Origin: Isoetes taiwanensis
Taxonomy: Eukaryota > Streptophyta > Lycopodiopsida > Isoetales > Isoetaceae
Assembly: GCA_021234155.1 (NCBI GenBank)
Contig: JAJEKV010000066.1
Span: forward strand, 1,890,718 to 1,954,717
Direction: 5' to 3'
Length of the DNA: 64,000 bases
Shown: piece by piece, positions 9,314 through 22,000 of the stretch
Position numbering within the stretch: the stretch's first letter is position 1
Layout of the letters: each line of letters begins with the position of its first letter
Position numbers and translations under genes: made by a program
The notes under the pieces: generated by a model
Seen by the model: the letters and a program-made list of their open reading frames with translations, nothing else
Told to the model about the DNA's origin: nothing
Databases searched by the model: none

Positions 9314-10836
9314 TGTGACGTTCCAGCACAGTATACGGTCCCAAGACATATATTGTACTGCATCGTCATGCGTACACGCCATCCCGATTGACGTGTACGC
9401 CGACGTGTAGCTAAGCAAGTAGCGCCCTAGGGGGCAACTTGCATGTGTGTGCACATTTATTCATGTGTGCACTTTAGCCCACTTAAATAATAAGTGGGCA
9501 TCTCAAGGGTTGATGGAAACCCTAGCCCTAACTTATAGCCTATATAAGGTATCCAAACCCTAACTTTCCAATTTCGTCCACAGCCTTCTAGGGATCCATT
9601 CCGCTTGCTCCAAGAGTCAATCTTGACTCCCGAAGTCTGTCTGAGCAGCCCAGCTCATCAGCTTTTCTTTCCGGCTTCATCTTCAAGCAGTTCCGCAACA
9701 TGGACGCGTTCAGAGCAGGAGGAGCAAGCCAGGGATCAGGTATTTTGCCAATTCAATAGTCTAATCCGCCTTCCAGGCATAGAGTAAGTAGATTTAGCCT
9801 ATTGAATTGCCCATAGCAGCCATCTAGACCTCTAGATATCAAGCCATAACTAATGAACCTAACTTCTGTGATTTAGATTAAATCTTGTTCTTTAGTTCTT
9901 CTATGATATGTATGTGATGATGATCTCTGTGGAATCATTGTATTGAGAAGGGGCGTAGAGGCCCTAAAAGCCTAGTAGTTGATGCTCCTAGCTAGTCCTC
10001 TTTAATGCACTATTAAATGCGGCCTATGTACAAGAACCAAACCTGGTTGTGGGTGGAGGGACCAGACTGGCTTACAAGGAGGTTCATGTCCTGGCTCATG
10101 ACCACATCCCTCTGGTAGTAAAGCCTATTGGGGACTACAATGCACTAGACCTAATGCTCTGCCACTGTGTGCGGGCTTTGCATGGGTTCGACACTCTTGG
10201 GGTGGTGTACACCTTCCATGGAGTTCAGTCGAGTACGAGCAGTGGCCCTCTAGTCACCTTGAGTCAGCATGCCAGCCTCTGGTGGGAGCAATCCCTACCT
10301 GCCCCATCGGAACTGGGGAGATGCAACCCAGGAGTAGTCCCTCTTGCTATGCATCCGGCGGGCTACAGTCAGGTCCCAAGACTTTTCAACCTACTCTGCA
10401 AAGTGTGCACAGGAGGGGCGGATGGTGCGGACTACCCAATTGCCATGTTCCTATATGCCAGCCAACTCCACTGTTATTGCACTCTGTCTGTTTGACCTCT
10501 GGAGACTCAAGCTTGTCAGTCCATCCATGTGTCTGAACCTGGGTAGACCTTCCATATGTGATGTACTGATCTCTGTCTATGCAGATATGTGGTGAGCCAT
10601 CCTTCGTGATGGTCATGTGATGTTGATGTATATATATACTTACATGTATGTTACGCTTTCGTAGTTAGGTAGGCCCTGAGAAAGACAGGGTAAAATGACC
10701 CCTTCATTCTTCCCACTGGAACTCGCCAAGGTTGCAGTGATACGTGGATGGCCTTGTATCAGCATAGAGTTGGTATGGGGGATGAACTCCAGTTTGTATA
10801 TGGTGAGTGTACCGTATATGAGCAGGGGACGTCACA
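9314..10836 (+). repeat. 3' LTR of element A
   Basis: Starts TGTGACGTTCC after the purine tract and ends GACGTCACA at 10836, fitting the TG...CA rule. It aligns in blocks with the element C LTRs: the GGGGCGTAGAGGCC region near 9953, the GCGGCCTATG region near 10019, and GCACAGGAGGGGCGGATGG near 10408. A TATA-like CCTATATAAGG lies at 9539-9549. ORFs within it, such as 10049-10495, are not convincing genes. Right at the end, sequence switches to an H3-like linker (copy B). Confidence 0.75.
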
Positions 10837-11755
10837 GAGGCTCAACCCAACCCAGATGCCCAAGAGGAGGCCCAAGAGCACCAGAAGGAGGAGCGCCCCC
10901 AAGACCTTGAAGAGGGGGCTGAAGAAGTTGAAGAAGAAGAAGCCGCAGAAGAGCTGAGGAGGGAGCTAGAGAGGGAGCTCAAGAAATTAGAGAAGAAGGA
11001 GCGCAAGAGAAAAAGGGAGGATGAAGAAACAGGAATAAAGAAGACCAAGGAGGAGCGCCGGCAAGAAAAAGAGGAGCGCCGAAAAAGAAAGGAGGAGAAG
11101 AGGCAGAAGAAAGAGGAGCGAAGAAAGCGCAAGGAGTAGCGCTTGAAGAAGAGGGCGGATAAGGGGAAGGACCCGAACCGCCTAAGCAGTCAAAGAGGAA
11201 GTTGAAGACCACCAGCCAAAGGGAGTCACTACGTGCTAGACCCCGAGAAAGCCATCCTCATCCCATTAATCGAAGCCGATGAGGAGATAAGGGTCCCTGT
11301 TCCCACTGAGGGCTCAGGACCCTCGAACCCAAAAAATGAAGAGGAAGAGCAGGTAGCAGAGGTACCCCCGTACCCGAGGTGGCCATCCCCAAAGCACCCG
11401 AGCGCAGACAAAAAGAAGCCGGTCGCAATTGAATTCCACCGCATCAAGCACGAAGCTTGAGTACAGAAGAAGGCCAAGGAGTACACCCAAAGTAGAAAAT
11501 GTATGAGGCGCACTCCAAATATTAATAGGAGCACAAGGTCACCCACGCGGAGGAGGATCGGCCAACAAAGAAGAACAACACCCCTAAGAGACCCTTAGGA
11601 GAGACCAGGAAGGAAGCCGATTAGAAAGAAGGCGACTCATACTTTGCCGAGCTGCTCGGGAGCTATGGCTGCTGATTCAGAGCCCCTTTCGCGGAGGCTA
11701 ACTCGCCTTGGAATTTTGCAAGAATTCGACAACCAAACAAAGGGTCACGGATCAC
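10837..11755 (+). pseudogene. H3-like ORF copy B: charged linker plus start of H3 fold
   Basis: The first bases after the LTR are already coding. They give an extremely Glu/Lys/Arg-rich, coiled-coil-prone linker (EEAQEHQKEERPQDLEEGAE, then repeated KEERR/RKRKEE units to about 11139) and further acidic-basic sequence to 11640. The H3 fold then begins: RELWLLIQSPFRG (11657-11695), continued one frame over as RRLTRLGILQEFDNQTKGHG (11692-11751). This parallels H3 REI...[21 protein letters not shown]. The fold stops after alpha-1, where palindromic array sequence starts. The N-terminal tail is missing, probably because element A inserted into the linker. It is a pseudogene with at least two stops and a frameshift. 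Confidence 0.7.
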
Positions 11756-11808
11756 ATGCTACTAGTTTGTGCTTGTCGTGTGTGTGAGGCAGTTGCCTTG
11801 AACTATTC
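11756..11808. repeat. Left end of the palindrome tandem array, including TSD TATTC
   Basis: GTTGCCTTGAACTATTC matches the array unit GCTGCCTTGAACCATTCC seen four times at 22990-23700. Positions 11804-11808 (TATTC) repeat at 22933-22937 and flank element 2. The array therefore once ran without interruption from here to about 23960. Confidence 0.75.
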
Positions 11809-12417
11809 TCATAGGCCCTCAGGCCCGGCAGACCACAGTCTATACTTGTCGCAAGATGAGGCGAGGCCCACTGGCCACGGTGTCCAAGAAGAGGGATCCA
11901 CAAAGAAGCCACGCGGCGGGTCAAAGTCCTCCAAGAAGCGAGAAGACCCAAAGGTAGGACCCTGGCCGGCCCACTACTTGTCTGTTGCTTACGGCCGGGC
12001 AGCTCAATTCTGTTCGAGTGCCCAAGTAGTGGAGCATCGCGTTGTCATGATGAGGATCAGATTCAGGCCCGTAGGCCACTCCGTGTTCCTATATATTGTA
12101 GCATTTTTGCTCCTTCAAAAGAGGGTTGAGTGTTCTTTTGTGTCACTCTGAGCGGAACATCTTTGATGCTTTGTTGTAAGCTCTTTTGAGCCTTCATTGT
12201 ACACTTGTTTTGATCAATGGATTGCGTGTTCTCCACAAGTGTCTTGTGTGTTTCATTGTGTATTGCAATTCTTTGTTTTATCACGAGTTTTTCTTGTTCT
12301 TTCCTCTGTTAGCAAAAATCCGGCGTGACAAAGAGTGTCTCCGGGATTTACCTGCTTGGGACTTCAAGGATCTCCACGCGAGATCATCCCTCGAGCGATC
12401 CGTGCGGACCCCAAACA
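11809..12417 (+). repeat. 5' LTR of element 2
   Basis: Aligns along its length with 22321-22932; for example AAGAGGGATCCACAAAG, CACTTGTTTTGATCAATGG and GTGTTCTCCACAAGTGTCTT occur in both. The first base pair after the TSD has decayed from TG to TC; the end is AAACA. A TATA-like CCTATATATTGTAGC lies near 12090. Confidence 0.85.
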
Positions 12418-12419
12418 AC

Positions 12420-12437
12420 TGGCGCTGTTCTTGCGGG
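12420..12437 (+). promoter_or_regulatory. Primer binding site of element 2
   Basis: TGGCGCTGTTCTTGCGGG two bases after the LTR. It resembles the TGGCGCCGTTGCCGGGG primer sites of Athila/Tat elements, with a few changes. It would pair with a tRNA 3' end to start minus-strand synthesis. Confidence 0.65.
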
Positions 12438-12539
12438 CTCATTCGAAAGGCGTATTGATACCATGTTCAATCCCTTCTTTACTCCGACGATATTCAACAC
12501 GGATGGAGTCAAGGCGCCGTCGCCATGAACTGCTGGCGG

Positions 12540-14250
12540 CGCCTCCCGCGAATATGTCCACATACACTCAGGTTCGATTGTCTCTTCTCAGGTATGCGAG
12601 GCGCAATCTGTTCCACCTACACCACGACAACTTTCGGGCCAGGCCTCCCCATGGAAGGTAAGCCATTGTTCGTTCCACTGTTAAGCCACATCATGCGGAG
12701 GGCGCAACCACGACCCTTTGAATTTACTCCACGGAATCCCCAACTCAAGATCACGGCGAACCACCAATTTTCTCTGGAACATCGCAAAATGTTTTCTCTA
12801 TTGGTAATCTTTCTTTAGGAACCCGGTACCACCGCTTCCACCTTTGTCAATTCCCCTACCGTACGTTCCCTTAAGCTGTTTCCCCCACCACATTTGTTCA
12901 TGCACATCACAACCTTTGTTCCCCACTACAAGCTGCCCGATTACCTCTTTTTACTAATCTCCACACAACCTATGCGGTTTAGGTACCTATCGACAACCAA
13001 CACCTCTCTTGTCTTTTCTTTTCCACAAATGCAAACACCCATTCATGCGCCGAGCTCCTACACATGCTTTAAAACTCCAATATCCACTCTTTGGAAATGA
13101 TAAAGGTAAACACATAGACCCGAGTGCTCGGGCTCACATGGATGAATTTGAGTCACTTGCGGATCTCAATGGTCACTCAGATCAAAACTAAAATTCCACA
13201 TCTTTTCGGCGACCACTGCGTGGAGCACCCACGAATGGCTGATGGCAAACAAAAGCCACTTTGGAAACAAGATTGGATACACATGAAGACCTCTTTTCTT
13301 TCCCATTCACGGCACCCTTGCGGATGATCAACAAGCTGGCTGAGCGACCTCAACACACTCAAAGCGAGAACCGGGGAGAATCTGCGAGACTTTCTTGAGG
13401 CCATTGCGGATCTTAGTCAACAAGTTGAAGGAATTTCCAACCCAAAGCCAAATTCTAGTGTGGTTTCTTCAAGGCTTACCCTCTCACATCCGATTTATGG
13501 TAGTATTTGCCCCAAGACATTACAAGAAGCCATTGAATTAGTCAATCACTTTCTGTTCATGTTTCCTCACTTGCGGTGATCAAGCCCGCGATACTCCCAT
13601 TTCCCTCGGCTACACCCACGGCACCTCCTCGGCTGCCTCCGCGGCGGTTCCCCAGAAATAACATTTGGTGTACTATTTGCCAGTACTCAGGACATCTGGC
13701 GAATGAGTGTAACTCTGTGGATAGCATGATCCATTGCAAAAGCGGCGCAACATGCGAGAACCACACCAGCGAAGAATGTACAAATCCACGACCAAATCCG
13801 TATCGACATCGTCTTGTTCACCAAGTCGCGAGAAGGTACCCGCGCAAACTCAACCCGCGGAACCGAGCCGCGACCCGACAACAACAACAACCCGGCAACA
13901 ACGGCAACCACAGCGTGGACCTCCTCGTTCCACTTTTGATCCAAGCAAGTCCCAATGTTTCAAGCTGTGACCAATGGGGTCATCGGTCTGCCGGTTGTCC
14001 TCAACTTCCTCAAGTTCAAATACAAATTCACGGCACCAATCAAACCCGCGACGGTCGTCTTACACCTTTTCAAGTATGGGAAGCCAAAGGGAAGGCAAGG
14101 CCCACGCCCGATTATCAAAAGCGGCCACCACGGCCACCACAACAACAACCACGCCAGCGACAAACAACTCAAAAACAATTGGATGATCAACTCCAAAGAA
14201 ATTTACCATGCAATCAACACCAGCCTTGAATCCTCCAAGCTGGATTGAGG
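12540..14250 (+). pseudogene. gag of element 2
   Basis: The capsid portion is readable around 13330-13560 (LKARTGENLRDFLEAIADLS). A CCHC zinc knuckle, CTICQYSGHLANEC, is intact at 13669-13710. A second knuckle is coded near 13956-13998 but carries one extra base after the third codon, splitting it between frames. The region between is Arg/Pro/Gln-rich, as expected for a nucleic-acid-binding tail. Stops and frameshifts elsewhere make it non-functional. Confidence 0.75.
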
Positions 14251-15160
14251 TTCTCCCTCATTCCCCGCCATAAGCACCCGTGCACCAAGTTTTTGCAGCC
14301 GATTACGTACCGGTGAGCCATCAACCAAATCTGTTCATTTTGCACCCAATGCGGATCAACTACTTCCTCATGTTCAACCTAAACTTCGCAAAAAGTCTGC
14401 TTCAACTCATCGAGCGTCGAAGGTAAGGCACTCAAATCTGTCAATGCTACCACCGCGATCGGGGCCACGACCACGAATGCCACGACATCGCAACACCACC
14501 ACTCAACATTCTTTGCTTTGAAGTCGACCTCCTCAACAATGTAGCGACATCTATTGCTGAGCAACAACAACCCACGGATCCACCACAACTACACGCAATC
14601 CCTCACGAACTTCAACAAGAACTTGCTAAAATCAAAATTCCTCTCGGACCTTACGACTATCCTACAACTATGTCCGCACTCAGAGCACATTTTACAAAAC
14701 ACATGTATTACACATTAATCACGGTCGCCACATCAACACCCGCGGTGCATGCACCGTGGGCCAAAAACTGTTCACCATGTTCGGTCGATGGTGGCGTAGC
14801 GATCAATCTTATTACGAGATAATCTCGGGCGACAATTGGGCATAAAGGGCTCCATCGCCCCTTATGACATCAAGCTTGCGAATGGCCATATCACTTGCGA
14901 CCACAAGGAGTTACACAACCAATACCGATCAATATTGGAGATCTACAATTTACCATGGAATTGGTGTTTGGAAGCGAGGAGAAGATCAGGGAGATTATGA
15001 AATGTTAGTAGGGCGACCCTTTTTGAGACAAGCTAAAAGCATTCACTCTTGGGCCCGCGAGATCAACTTGTTATCACGGATGGCAAGCTCAACGCCCGCG
15101 ATGGATCGACCACGGGCGGATCATTTACGTAGATCCGCGGCCCGAATCGGGCGGTGACTC
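14251..15160 (+). pseudogene. Protease region of element 2
   Basis: SVDGGVAINLITR (14781-14819) is the protease active-site region in the DGG form typical of Athila/Tat elements. The downstream block PYDIKLANGHITCDH (about 14859-14903) and VGRPFLRQAKSIH (about 15010-15048) are conserved positions after the active site. The segment is frameshifted. Confidence 0.7.
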
Positions 15161-16240
15161 ACGAACAAGTTTGCAACACCTATCGGTTACAAGCCAAGGG
15201 TTTGCCACTCCACGGCTTACCCGAATACAATCAACCATGGGAAGACATGGATATTGATAAAGGCATATATTATTTGGTTGACCCCTATTTGACACCTTGT
15301 AACAGCGTCACATTGGTTCCACATGAGGAGGCGGTACCCCGGCTCCTCCTCACGTTCAAGAAGACACCACACCAACTCCTAGTGGCACGCCACTATTTTT
15401 CAAAATTGGTCAACATGAACATCACAGTAGGTACTCGTGAGCCAGCCCACCTTTGTTCGGGATGATCAAGTCATTCCACACATTCAAACTCTGCGGTAGA
15501 CATAATTGATATTGGAACAAATCAACCAATCCGATTGGCCTTGCAGCGACCTCACGCCCGACGTTGAGGGGGAGCAAGCCATTTAAGCTATTCAAGCGTT
15601 TCAAGCACATCTTTGCTTGGAGCTACAAAGACCTCAGGGTATCAAGAAAGAATTGGGACAACTCTCGATTCCCACCAAGCGGATGCTAGACCCATCTAAC
15701 AGCGGCGATGCAAAAACTTAACCCAAACTACCGTGAAAAGGTTAAAGCCCGAAATTGACAAGCTTTTGAATATTTGGACTTATCTCTGAGGTCAAACATT
15801 GAGAATGGGTAAGTCCTATTGTTATTGCCCTCAAACATAATGGAAAAATTGGCGTTTGTGTGGATTATAGAAAACTCAATCAAGCCACGGAAGGGATCAT
15901 TTCCCTCTCCCTTCCACGGATCAAGTGTTGGAAGATGTAGCGAGGCCACGAGATGTACTCCTTCATGGGCCGGCTTCTCGGTTATAATCAAATATCCATT
16001 CAAGAAGAAGATCAACTAAAGACTACCTTCACTACTCCATGGGGTACCTTTGCTTACAAAGTCGTTCCTTTTGGATTGTCAAACTCACCATCCACATTTC
16101 AGCGCATTATGCTTCTTTGTTTTCAAGAGTACATGCAAGTTCATCCCTTTCTGCAAGTCTTTCGGGATGACTTCTCCACTTACACCCGCGTTATGGACCA
16201 TTTGGTAAAACTTGAACTAGTTTTTCAGCGGCTGTGATGA
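15161..16240 (+). pseudogene. Reverse transcriptase of element 2
   Basis: GKIGVCVDYRKLNQAT (about 15843-15890) marks the fingers. FTTPWGTFAYKVVPFGLSNS (about 16027-16086) and PSTFQRIM follow, then the catalytic box as VFRDDFSTYT (about 16157-16186). Athila-type RTs carry a DDF box here; this copy has Arg in place of the second residue of the motif. Pol is read across several frames. Confidence 0.8.
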
Positions 16241-17010
16241 ATCTGGAATTAGCCTCAATCCGGAAAAGTGCACCTTACGTGTCACCTCGGGTGTACTTCG
16301 GGACATGTCGTTGAGTCGACCGCGGCATTACAACGGACCCGGCCAAAATCAGGCTGTGTCATCGAGCATATCCACTGCGAACATCAAGGACACCGTTCCT
16401 TTCTTGGCAAAGTCAACTTCTATGCCACCTTTATTCCGAATTGGCAGCCATTTGCCGATCCAATTCACAAAGCCCATTTGGAAATCCATACACATGGACT
16501 TGGACATCGATGCAAATCAAGCTTTTAAAGAACTCAAAGTCAAGCTCCACGAAGCCCCGTGCTAGTACCACCTCAATGGGACAAACCATTCCATGTCCAT
16601 GTTGATGTTTGGGGCTTTGCGATTGGGCTGTTCTAGCTCAAGAGTATGCACCAAATCGGGACAAGCCCATCGGATCGCCCGTGAAAAACTCAATCTGGCG
16701 GCGCAACTATTCGACCCGCGGAAAGGGAAGCCCTTGGCCTTATCTTTTGTGTACAACGCTTTTCGACACTATCTTCTTGGTAGTCAAATTAAGGCTTTTA
16801 TGTGGATCATCAAGCTCTTCTATATTTAATCAATAAGCCAAACCCCACGGGCGAATTGCTTTCGATGGATATTGATATTGCAAGAGTTTGCCCCTTTTGA
16901 AATTATTCACAAGCGGGGCGCTCACTCACACGGTCCCCGACTATCTTTCACGCATACACCGCGGATGATCCCTCGGAAGGAGTTCACGATGCCCTTCCGG
17001 ATGCTCAAGC
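16241..17010 (+). pseudogene. RNase H region of element 2
   Basis: FLGKVNFYATFIPNW (about 16403-16447) is the RT/RNase H connection. QAFKELKVKLHEAP (about 16517-16560) and the HVDVWGFAIGAVLAQEYAPN block (about 16597-16655) correspond to the RNase H start. Its end, HKRGAHSHGPRLS, near 16900 retains the conserved VADALSR position in altered form. Multiple frameshifts. Confidence 0.7.
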
Positions 17011-18460
17011 TGTTCACAGTCCTTTGCCCGCGCCTCATTGGTACCCGCGACTATCAGCGCTTTCTCCTCACGGGCGCACTCCCGTCAAGTGACCCCACGC
17101 TCTCTCGGAAAAGACAACTTACGCATAAACAACAATTCCTTAGCGATGCACGCGAGATTATCGATGGTTCTTTGGCCATCTCTATAAATGTGGCAAAGAC
17201 AATGTGCTCCGGCGATGTGTTCTTCCTCACGAAGTCCCTGATCTAGTCAAACAAGCCCACGAAGGACTTGGCGGTGGTCATTTCAGCGGAGACAACCACG
17301 GCAAAGGAAACTCCTCCTTCTTTGGGTATTCTTGGCCCGCTTTTCAAAGATGCTCACAAATACACACGCCGTGTGATGTTTGTCGAGGCTTAGTAGACCC
17401 GCGGCCCGTGGCGGCTCTGCGCTCCGCCAATATGCCACGCCTCTCCCCTTTGCCAAATGGGGTATGGATTTTGTTGGTCCCATGGACCCACACGCAATCA
17501 ACACTAGGGCACGCTACATTCTAGTCTTCACGGACTATGCAACCAAATGGGCTGAAGCGTGTGCTCTACGACAACACGGTACGCTAAATGCGGCTAAGGT
17601 TCTCTACAAGAACATCATCCGCGCGATTTGGATGTCCCTTAGAATTAGTTAGTGATGCGTGGAGTTCATTTCATCAATCACACTATTCTTTGAACTCACT
17701 AACTATCTGCACATTCATCACGGAAAAAGCAGCCTTACTATCCCGTGGTAATGGCTTGGCTGAAAGCACAAACAAGGTGCTTATCCACATTAGAAGAAGA
17801 TTTGTGATCCTACAAGAAAAGATTGGCAAGATAAGTTACCTCTGGTTTTATGGGCTTACAATACAACATACAAAGTAACAAGCGGTCAAACACCTTTTAG
17901 ACTTGTGTATGGCCAAGAGGCTCTTATGCCTTTTGAGTTCATTTTACCCTCACTCAAATTTCGGTTAACAGCGAGAACATAATCCATCAGCGACTTTGCA
18001 AGAACGAGTTTATCAAGCTGGAACAAGCTGGATGAACTTGAAGAGATGCTTTTCTTAGACTTCAACAAGGCAAACAACTACAAAAACAATGGCATGACAA
18101 ACACATCAAAAACAAAACTTTTCAAATTGGCGACTTAGTTCTTCTTTCGACTTCGAGATATCAACAACATCACGGCAAACTCAAGCTCGGATGGTTTGGG
18201 ACCATACAAAATTTCGAGATACCACATCACGGAGTTTTACAATTACAAGAATTGGATGGCACTCCATTTCCTACATTAGTCAATGGATTTAGACTCAAGA
18301 AATTTCAAACCCTGTACTGCGACATCCTTAGCTCAAGAACAAAATTTACAACAAGATACCACTTGTACAAATTTATGAGAAACACTTTTCTATTATGTAC
18401 AAAATTGCCCGAAGGCTACAATTATTTGTGGGATTTTTCACCCGAAAAGTCCTAAACTAA
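17011..18460 (+). pseudogene. Integrase of element 2
   Basis: The zinc domain is recognisable in AHEGLGGGHFSGD (about 17256-17294) and CDVCRG (about 17370-17387). The core starts with PFAKWGMDFVGPMDP (about 17449-17493), followed by YILVFTDYATKWAEACAL. NGLAESTNKVLIHIRRRF (about 17750-17803) matches the third catalytic-Glu region. A C-terminal block to about 18440 resembles the FKIGDLVLL-type tail (KTFQIGDLVLL around 18112-18147). No chromodomain follows. Confidence 0.8.
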
Positions 18461-19050
18461 ACAAAAATTGGGAAAACCCTATCATCTTTGCTACTAAGCC
18501 CCTTTACTGCGGGGGCACTCCACTTTCGGAGGATCACGGAAGCCCCACAGTGCGACCACTCCGGTGAGCGATCACCTCCGGGGCGTCGAGTTTATCTCCG
18601 GGTTGGCGGCCGGTGCCTCCAACCAAGGATCCATAGGGATCGGCGATTCCTCGAGCGCCCGCGGTCGGCGTCGTCCATCTTGCATGTAATCCGGTCGCGG
18701 AAGCTCACGGGACCCGGCTTGTTATCGAGTTCTCCATCTTCCGCGAATTTTGGTTCTTCTCGGCGAACCCAACTTCCAATTTATAGGCGAATACCAACCC
18801 TAGCGGTTGTTCACGAAAGGTCACCTCCACGGATATTCCGTAATCATTCCCCAGCGATATTTTGTACACCGCAAACTTTTAGACTCCTCTTTTTAATAAT
18901 ATTCGACAAGCGCCCGTGATTAATCACCGTCCGCCATTAAAGTTTTATTCTCCGCCGGGGAACTCTCCGCATCTTGATGCGAAGGCATTTTGTCTCTTGA
19001 GATTCTCAATCGTCCGCGATCTTTCGACCGCGTGTCTCCCGCGACTCTTC

Positions 19051-19081
<31 letters not shown>

Positions 19082-22000
19082 CTTCCCAACGTCACTTCCA
19101 CTCCTCACTTTTCACTCATACTCCACTCCGTCCTTCCGACTTATTACTCCGTGACCTCGACCTTCAAGATGGCTTCTACCTCCAAGAACTCAACACTCCA
19201 GCGGCGCACCAATGGATCCAGCGCAATTCGAAAATATCAAGTTCGTTTCTTCATCACGCACCGGCTCCCACATCATCACCTATAACCTCTGGTGAGTTCG
19301 GATTGTTTCATTTTCTGCAGCGAGAACTCCGGCTCCCAACAAGAACAAATTACGGCAATTTGTGGCTAACACAGTGAAAGCGAGAAGATGGATATGCCTC
19401 CCAAGTCGATGGAAACCCTATACTCCTAAACCCTCAAACCATAGCCTCTCTGCCTTTTCTCTACCCAATCCGCCCAATGCCTTGTCTTACCTTGACATTG
19501 GTAAATATGATATTTCCAAATTACTGCTCTATTCCTTATAATCTTTGCACAAACCAAAAGTTGTCCACCTTTCCAAAGCAACATGATGCCTTTACCAAGT
19601 TTCTTTGGAGGAAATTTTTAGGTTACTCCATGAAGAATACCTCTATTAGCGATGTTTTCTACCATCACGTACTATATCCTCACCAACACCCTTTGAAACA
19701 ATCAATTGGACTCAACTCACGTATCGAGAGATTTCAAGCGGGAACTTGGCGGACTTCGAGAAAAATCCTAACTCTTCCTCGGAATGCCCCATGGGAGCCC
19801 ACTTCGAGGCTTTCATTAATCATCGGACCCCACGCAGCGCCATCATGCCCCTTCTCCACCAAGCCAACATCGACCTTATTGATGCTTTGAAAGGTCTTCA
19901 ACCAAACTCTCCTCCTTCTCGGCACCATCAATCTAGGCGACCAACTCGGGCAAAATATTTCACAACCACCGTCTCCACCTCCAAATAAATTCCAATTCTC
20001 TAAAACCTATTCCTTACATTTGATAACCAACCACGGAACAACCACCCGTTAACCTTGTGCAACAATTCCACTTTTCGGACTCAGCGGCAAAAAACAACGG
20101 CGGCGGCACAACAAAACTCCCATTGATCTCACGGTACTCACAAGGACACTCACGGCAATGACCAAGGATCTATAAACAAGGGTGACAGACCAAAGCCATC
20201 CCATCCACCTCCTCACCGCCAGTGGATACCTCTGATGAAGCTGTCCTCGGCTGCCTTGATGCCCTCATTGATCATCACGAGGAACTTCATAGCAGCCACC
20301 CGGGCCGCGACCGCGAGTCCGTGGACCAACTCAAGCGAAGTCACAACGAAGGCCGATTTGGGTATTTGTGAGGCGGAGAAGAAGCCTTGCACAATCAATT
20401 CATGATCCATCGAGAACCCTTCATCAATCCCGCAAATTGTCAAGGAACTCAAAGGAGTCCCTCAAACAAAAGCGACACCAAGTACAATGATCTTGAGACA
20501 CGCTACAACAATCGGTGCGTCACGAATAATGCTACTCGGCCGAAACGGCACGCCGTGCAGCCAACTTGATACTTGAGTCCAAGGTCACGACTTTCGAAAC
20601 CACCTTGCGAGAATAAGGATGCTCACATCGCATCTCTCCAAGGCAAAGTTAGACCAGCTCCGCGGCAACACCGCAGCTGCGGATGCTCTTGAAATAGCTG
20701 CACTCAAAGCGGACTTTGCAAGCCACTCAGACTTCAAGCTCCTCGATTCCCAACTTCTCCGACAAGTCGGACACCTCACCGCGCCAAAGTCAGGCTGCTG
20801 GACCCGGTCTCTCAGAGCAACAAGATATCATTCGCGTTTACAAGATACGGCTTTCCGATGGGCGGCGGGGCGGCCGGATGATCACGGAAGAAAAAGCGAA
20901 ACAAACCTATCGGCATTGCGCTATTCCCCTGGACTATCCCGAAACCCGCCCGGTTACCATGACTATGTGCAAGCAAGGAAAAACACTTTTCTTTTATTAC
21001 GGGTGAGAAACAAGGGTGATACCACAAGTCCCACCTTTGTAGGCGATGTCGAGCGAAATTGGCCCTTGATGTACGTCCACGAGCGAGGCACACTTTGTGC
21101 TCTCGTCAATTTTGATATCCTACGGGTTGCGGATCTCGACCATTTAAAATCTGAGAACCATAGCCCCACGGCTTATGTCATGCCGCGACTTCTACGGCAC
21201 ATGTTACTTTCGGGGCTCATCACGGATAAGCGCCGAGAACTTTAAAGGAGATACAAAAGCGGCGGTTCTTTTGACCAAGAAGAACAAGTACCTCCAAGAT
21301 ACAAAATTTCTGCAAGCTGTTACCTCGGAATACATGCCTCTTCTGAGAAAAGAAGTGGAGCTATGGCTAGCTGAACTTGGCACGCTCCTTGACACTATAC
21401 AACTCACGAACAAGAACTTGACCTTGCACGCGATTGTTCTTACAACATTATGCTTCCTTGCACGATGTCACCGCGGAGCTGAAGCGAACGTCCTCCACGA
21501 TGAGTGGGACCACAGCACTGTGGCGGCACATGTACATTCCGGTGCATGGGAGGCGATTACCAAACAGACTACGAGAAGATATTATTGGAATTCCAAGAGC
21601 AGTCTCACGGATGGCCGGCACCAACCCCCAAACAACCGGTACACACTAGCAAGCTTTGGATGCCCACCTCGATCAAGGTCAATTCCCGGCATGGAGACAA
21701 AATTACGGACTCATTAAGTCAAAGAACATGCAGATTGGACACCCACGGCAATTCTTGCGGCCGGACAAGCGTTGGGACCCACGCTTCATCCCATGACGCA
21801 AATGGCGTGAGGATGAGACTTTGGACAACACCAACAAGCGGATATACATGCCCAATGCGTGTTAGGTGGAAGGCGCCGAAATGCAATTTCTGGTCTTGTA
21901 ACCTTCCTTGCCAAGGCCAAAACTTCCAGCTGATCCATCGTATTTGGCAAGCGAGAGTGCAATGCGGCACTCATGACCATACTCGGTATCTTGAGAACGC

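Larger units (their letters stand above)
1..10836 (+). mobile_element. Element A: chromovirus-type Ty3/gypsy retrotransposon carrying an H3-like ORF (5' end outside window)
   Basis: In order it holds an H3-like ORF (233-1459), hairpin cluster (1604-1871), ORF2 (2185-3729), gag, DTGS protease, RT/RNase H, integrase, chromodomain (to 8270), long 3' UTR, purine tract and a 1.5-kb 3' LTR (9314-10836). The 5' LTR and primer site lie left of the window. The order PR-RT-RH-IN-chromodomain defines chromoviruses. The two extra ORFs upstream of gag are not part of the usual chromovirus layout. All ORFs are interrupted, so this copy is dead. It is a diverged relative of element C (34206-50037), with matching ORF2, protease-flank, integrase, chromodomain and LTR blocks. 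Confidence 0.88.

Noticed and set aside
10049-10495. 148-codon ORF in the element A LTR
   Set aside because: Lies wholly inside the LTR and is not kept as an open frame in the element C LTRs.
19169-19290. MASTSKNSTLQ...IRKYQ in element 2 as another H3-like ORF
   Set aside because: The IRKYQ match is five residues, in a region where another frame fits retroelement sequence better; no fold residues follow.
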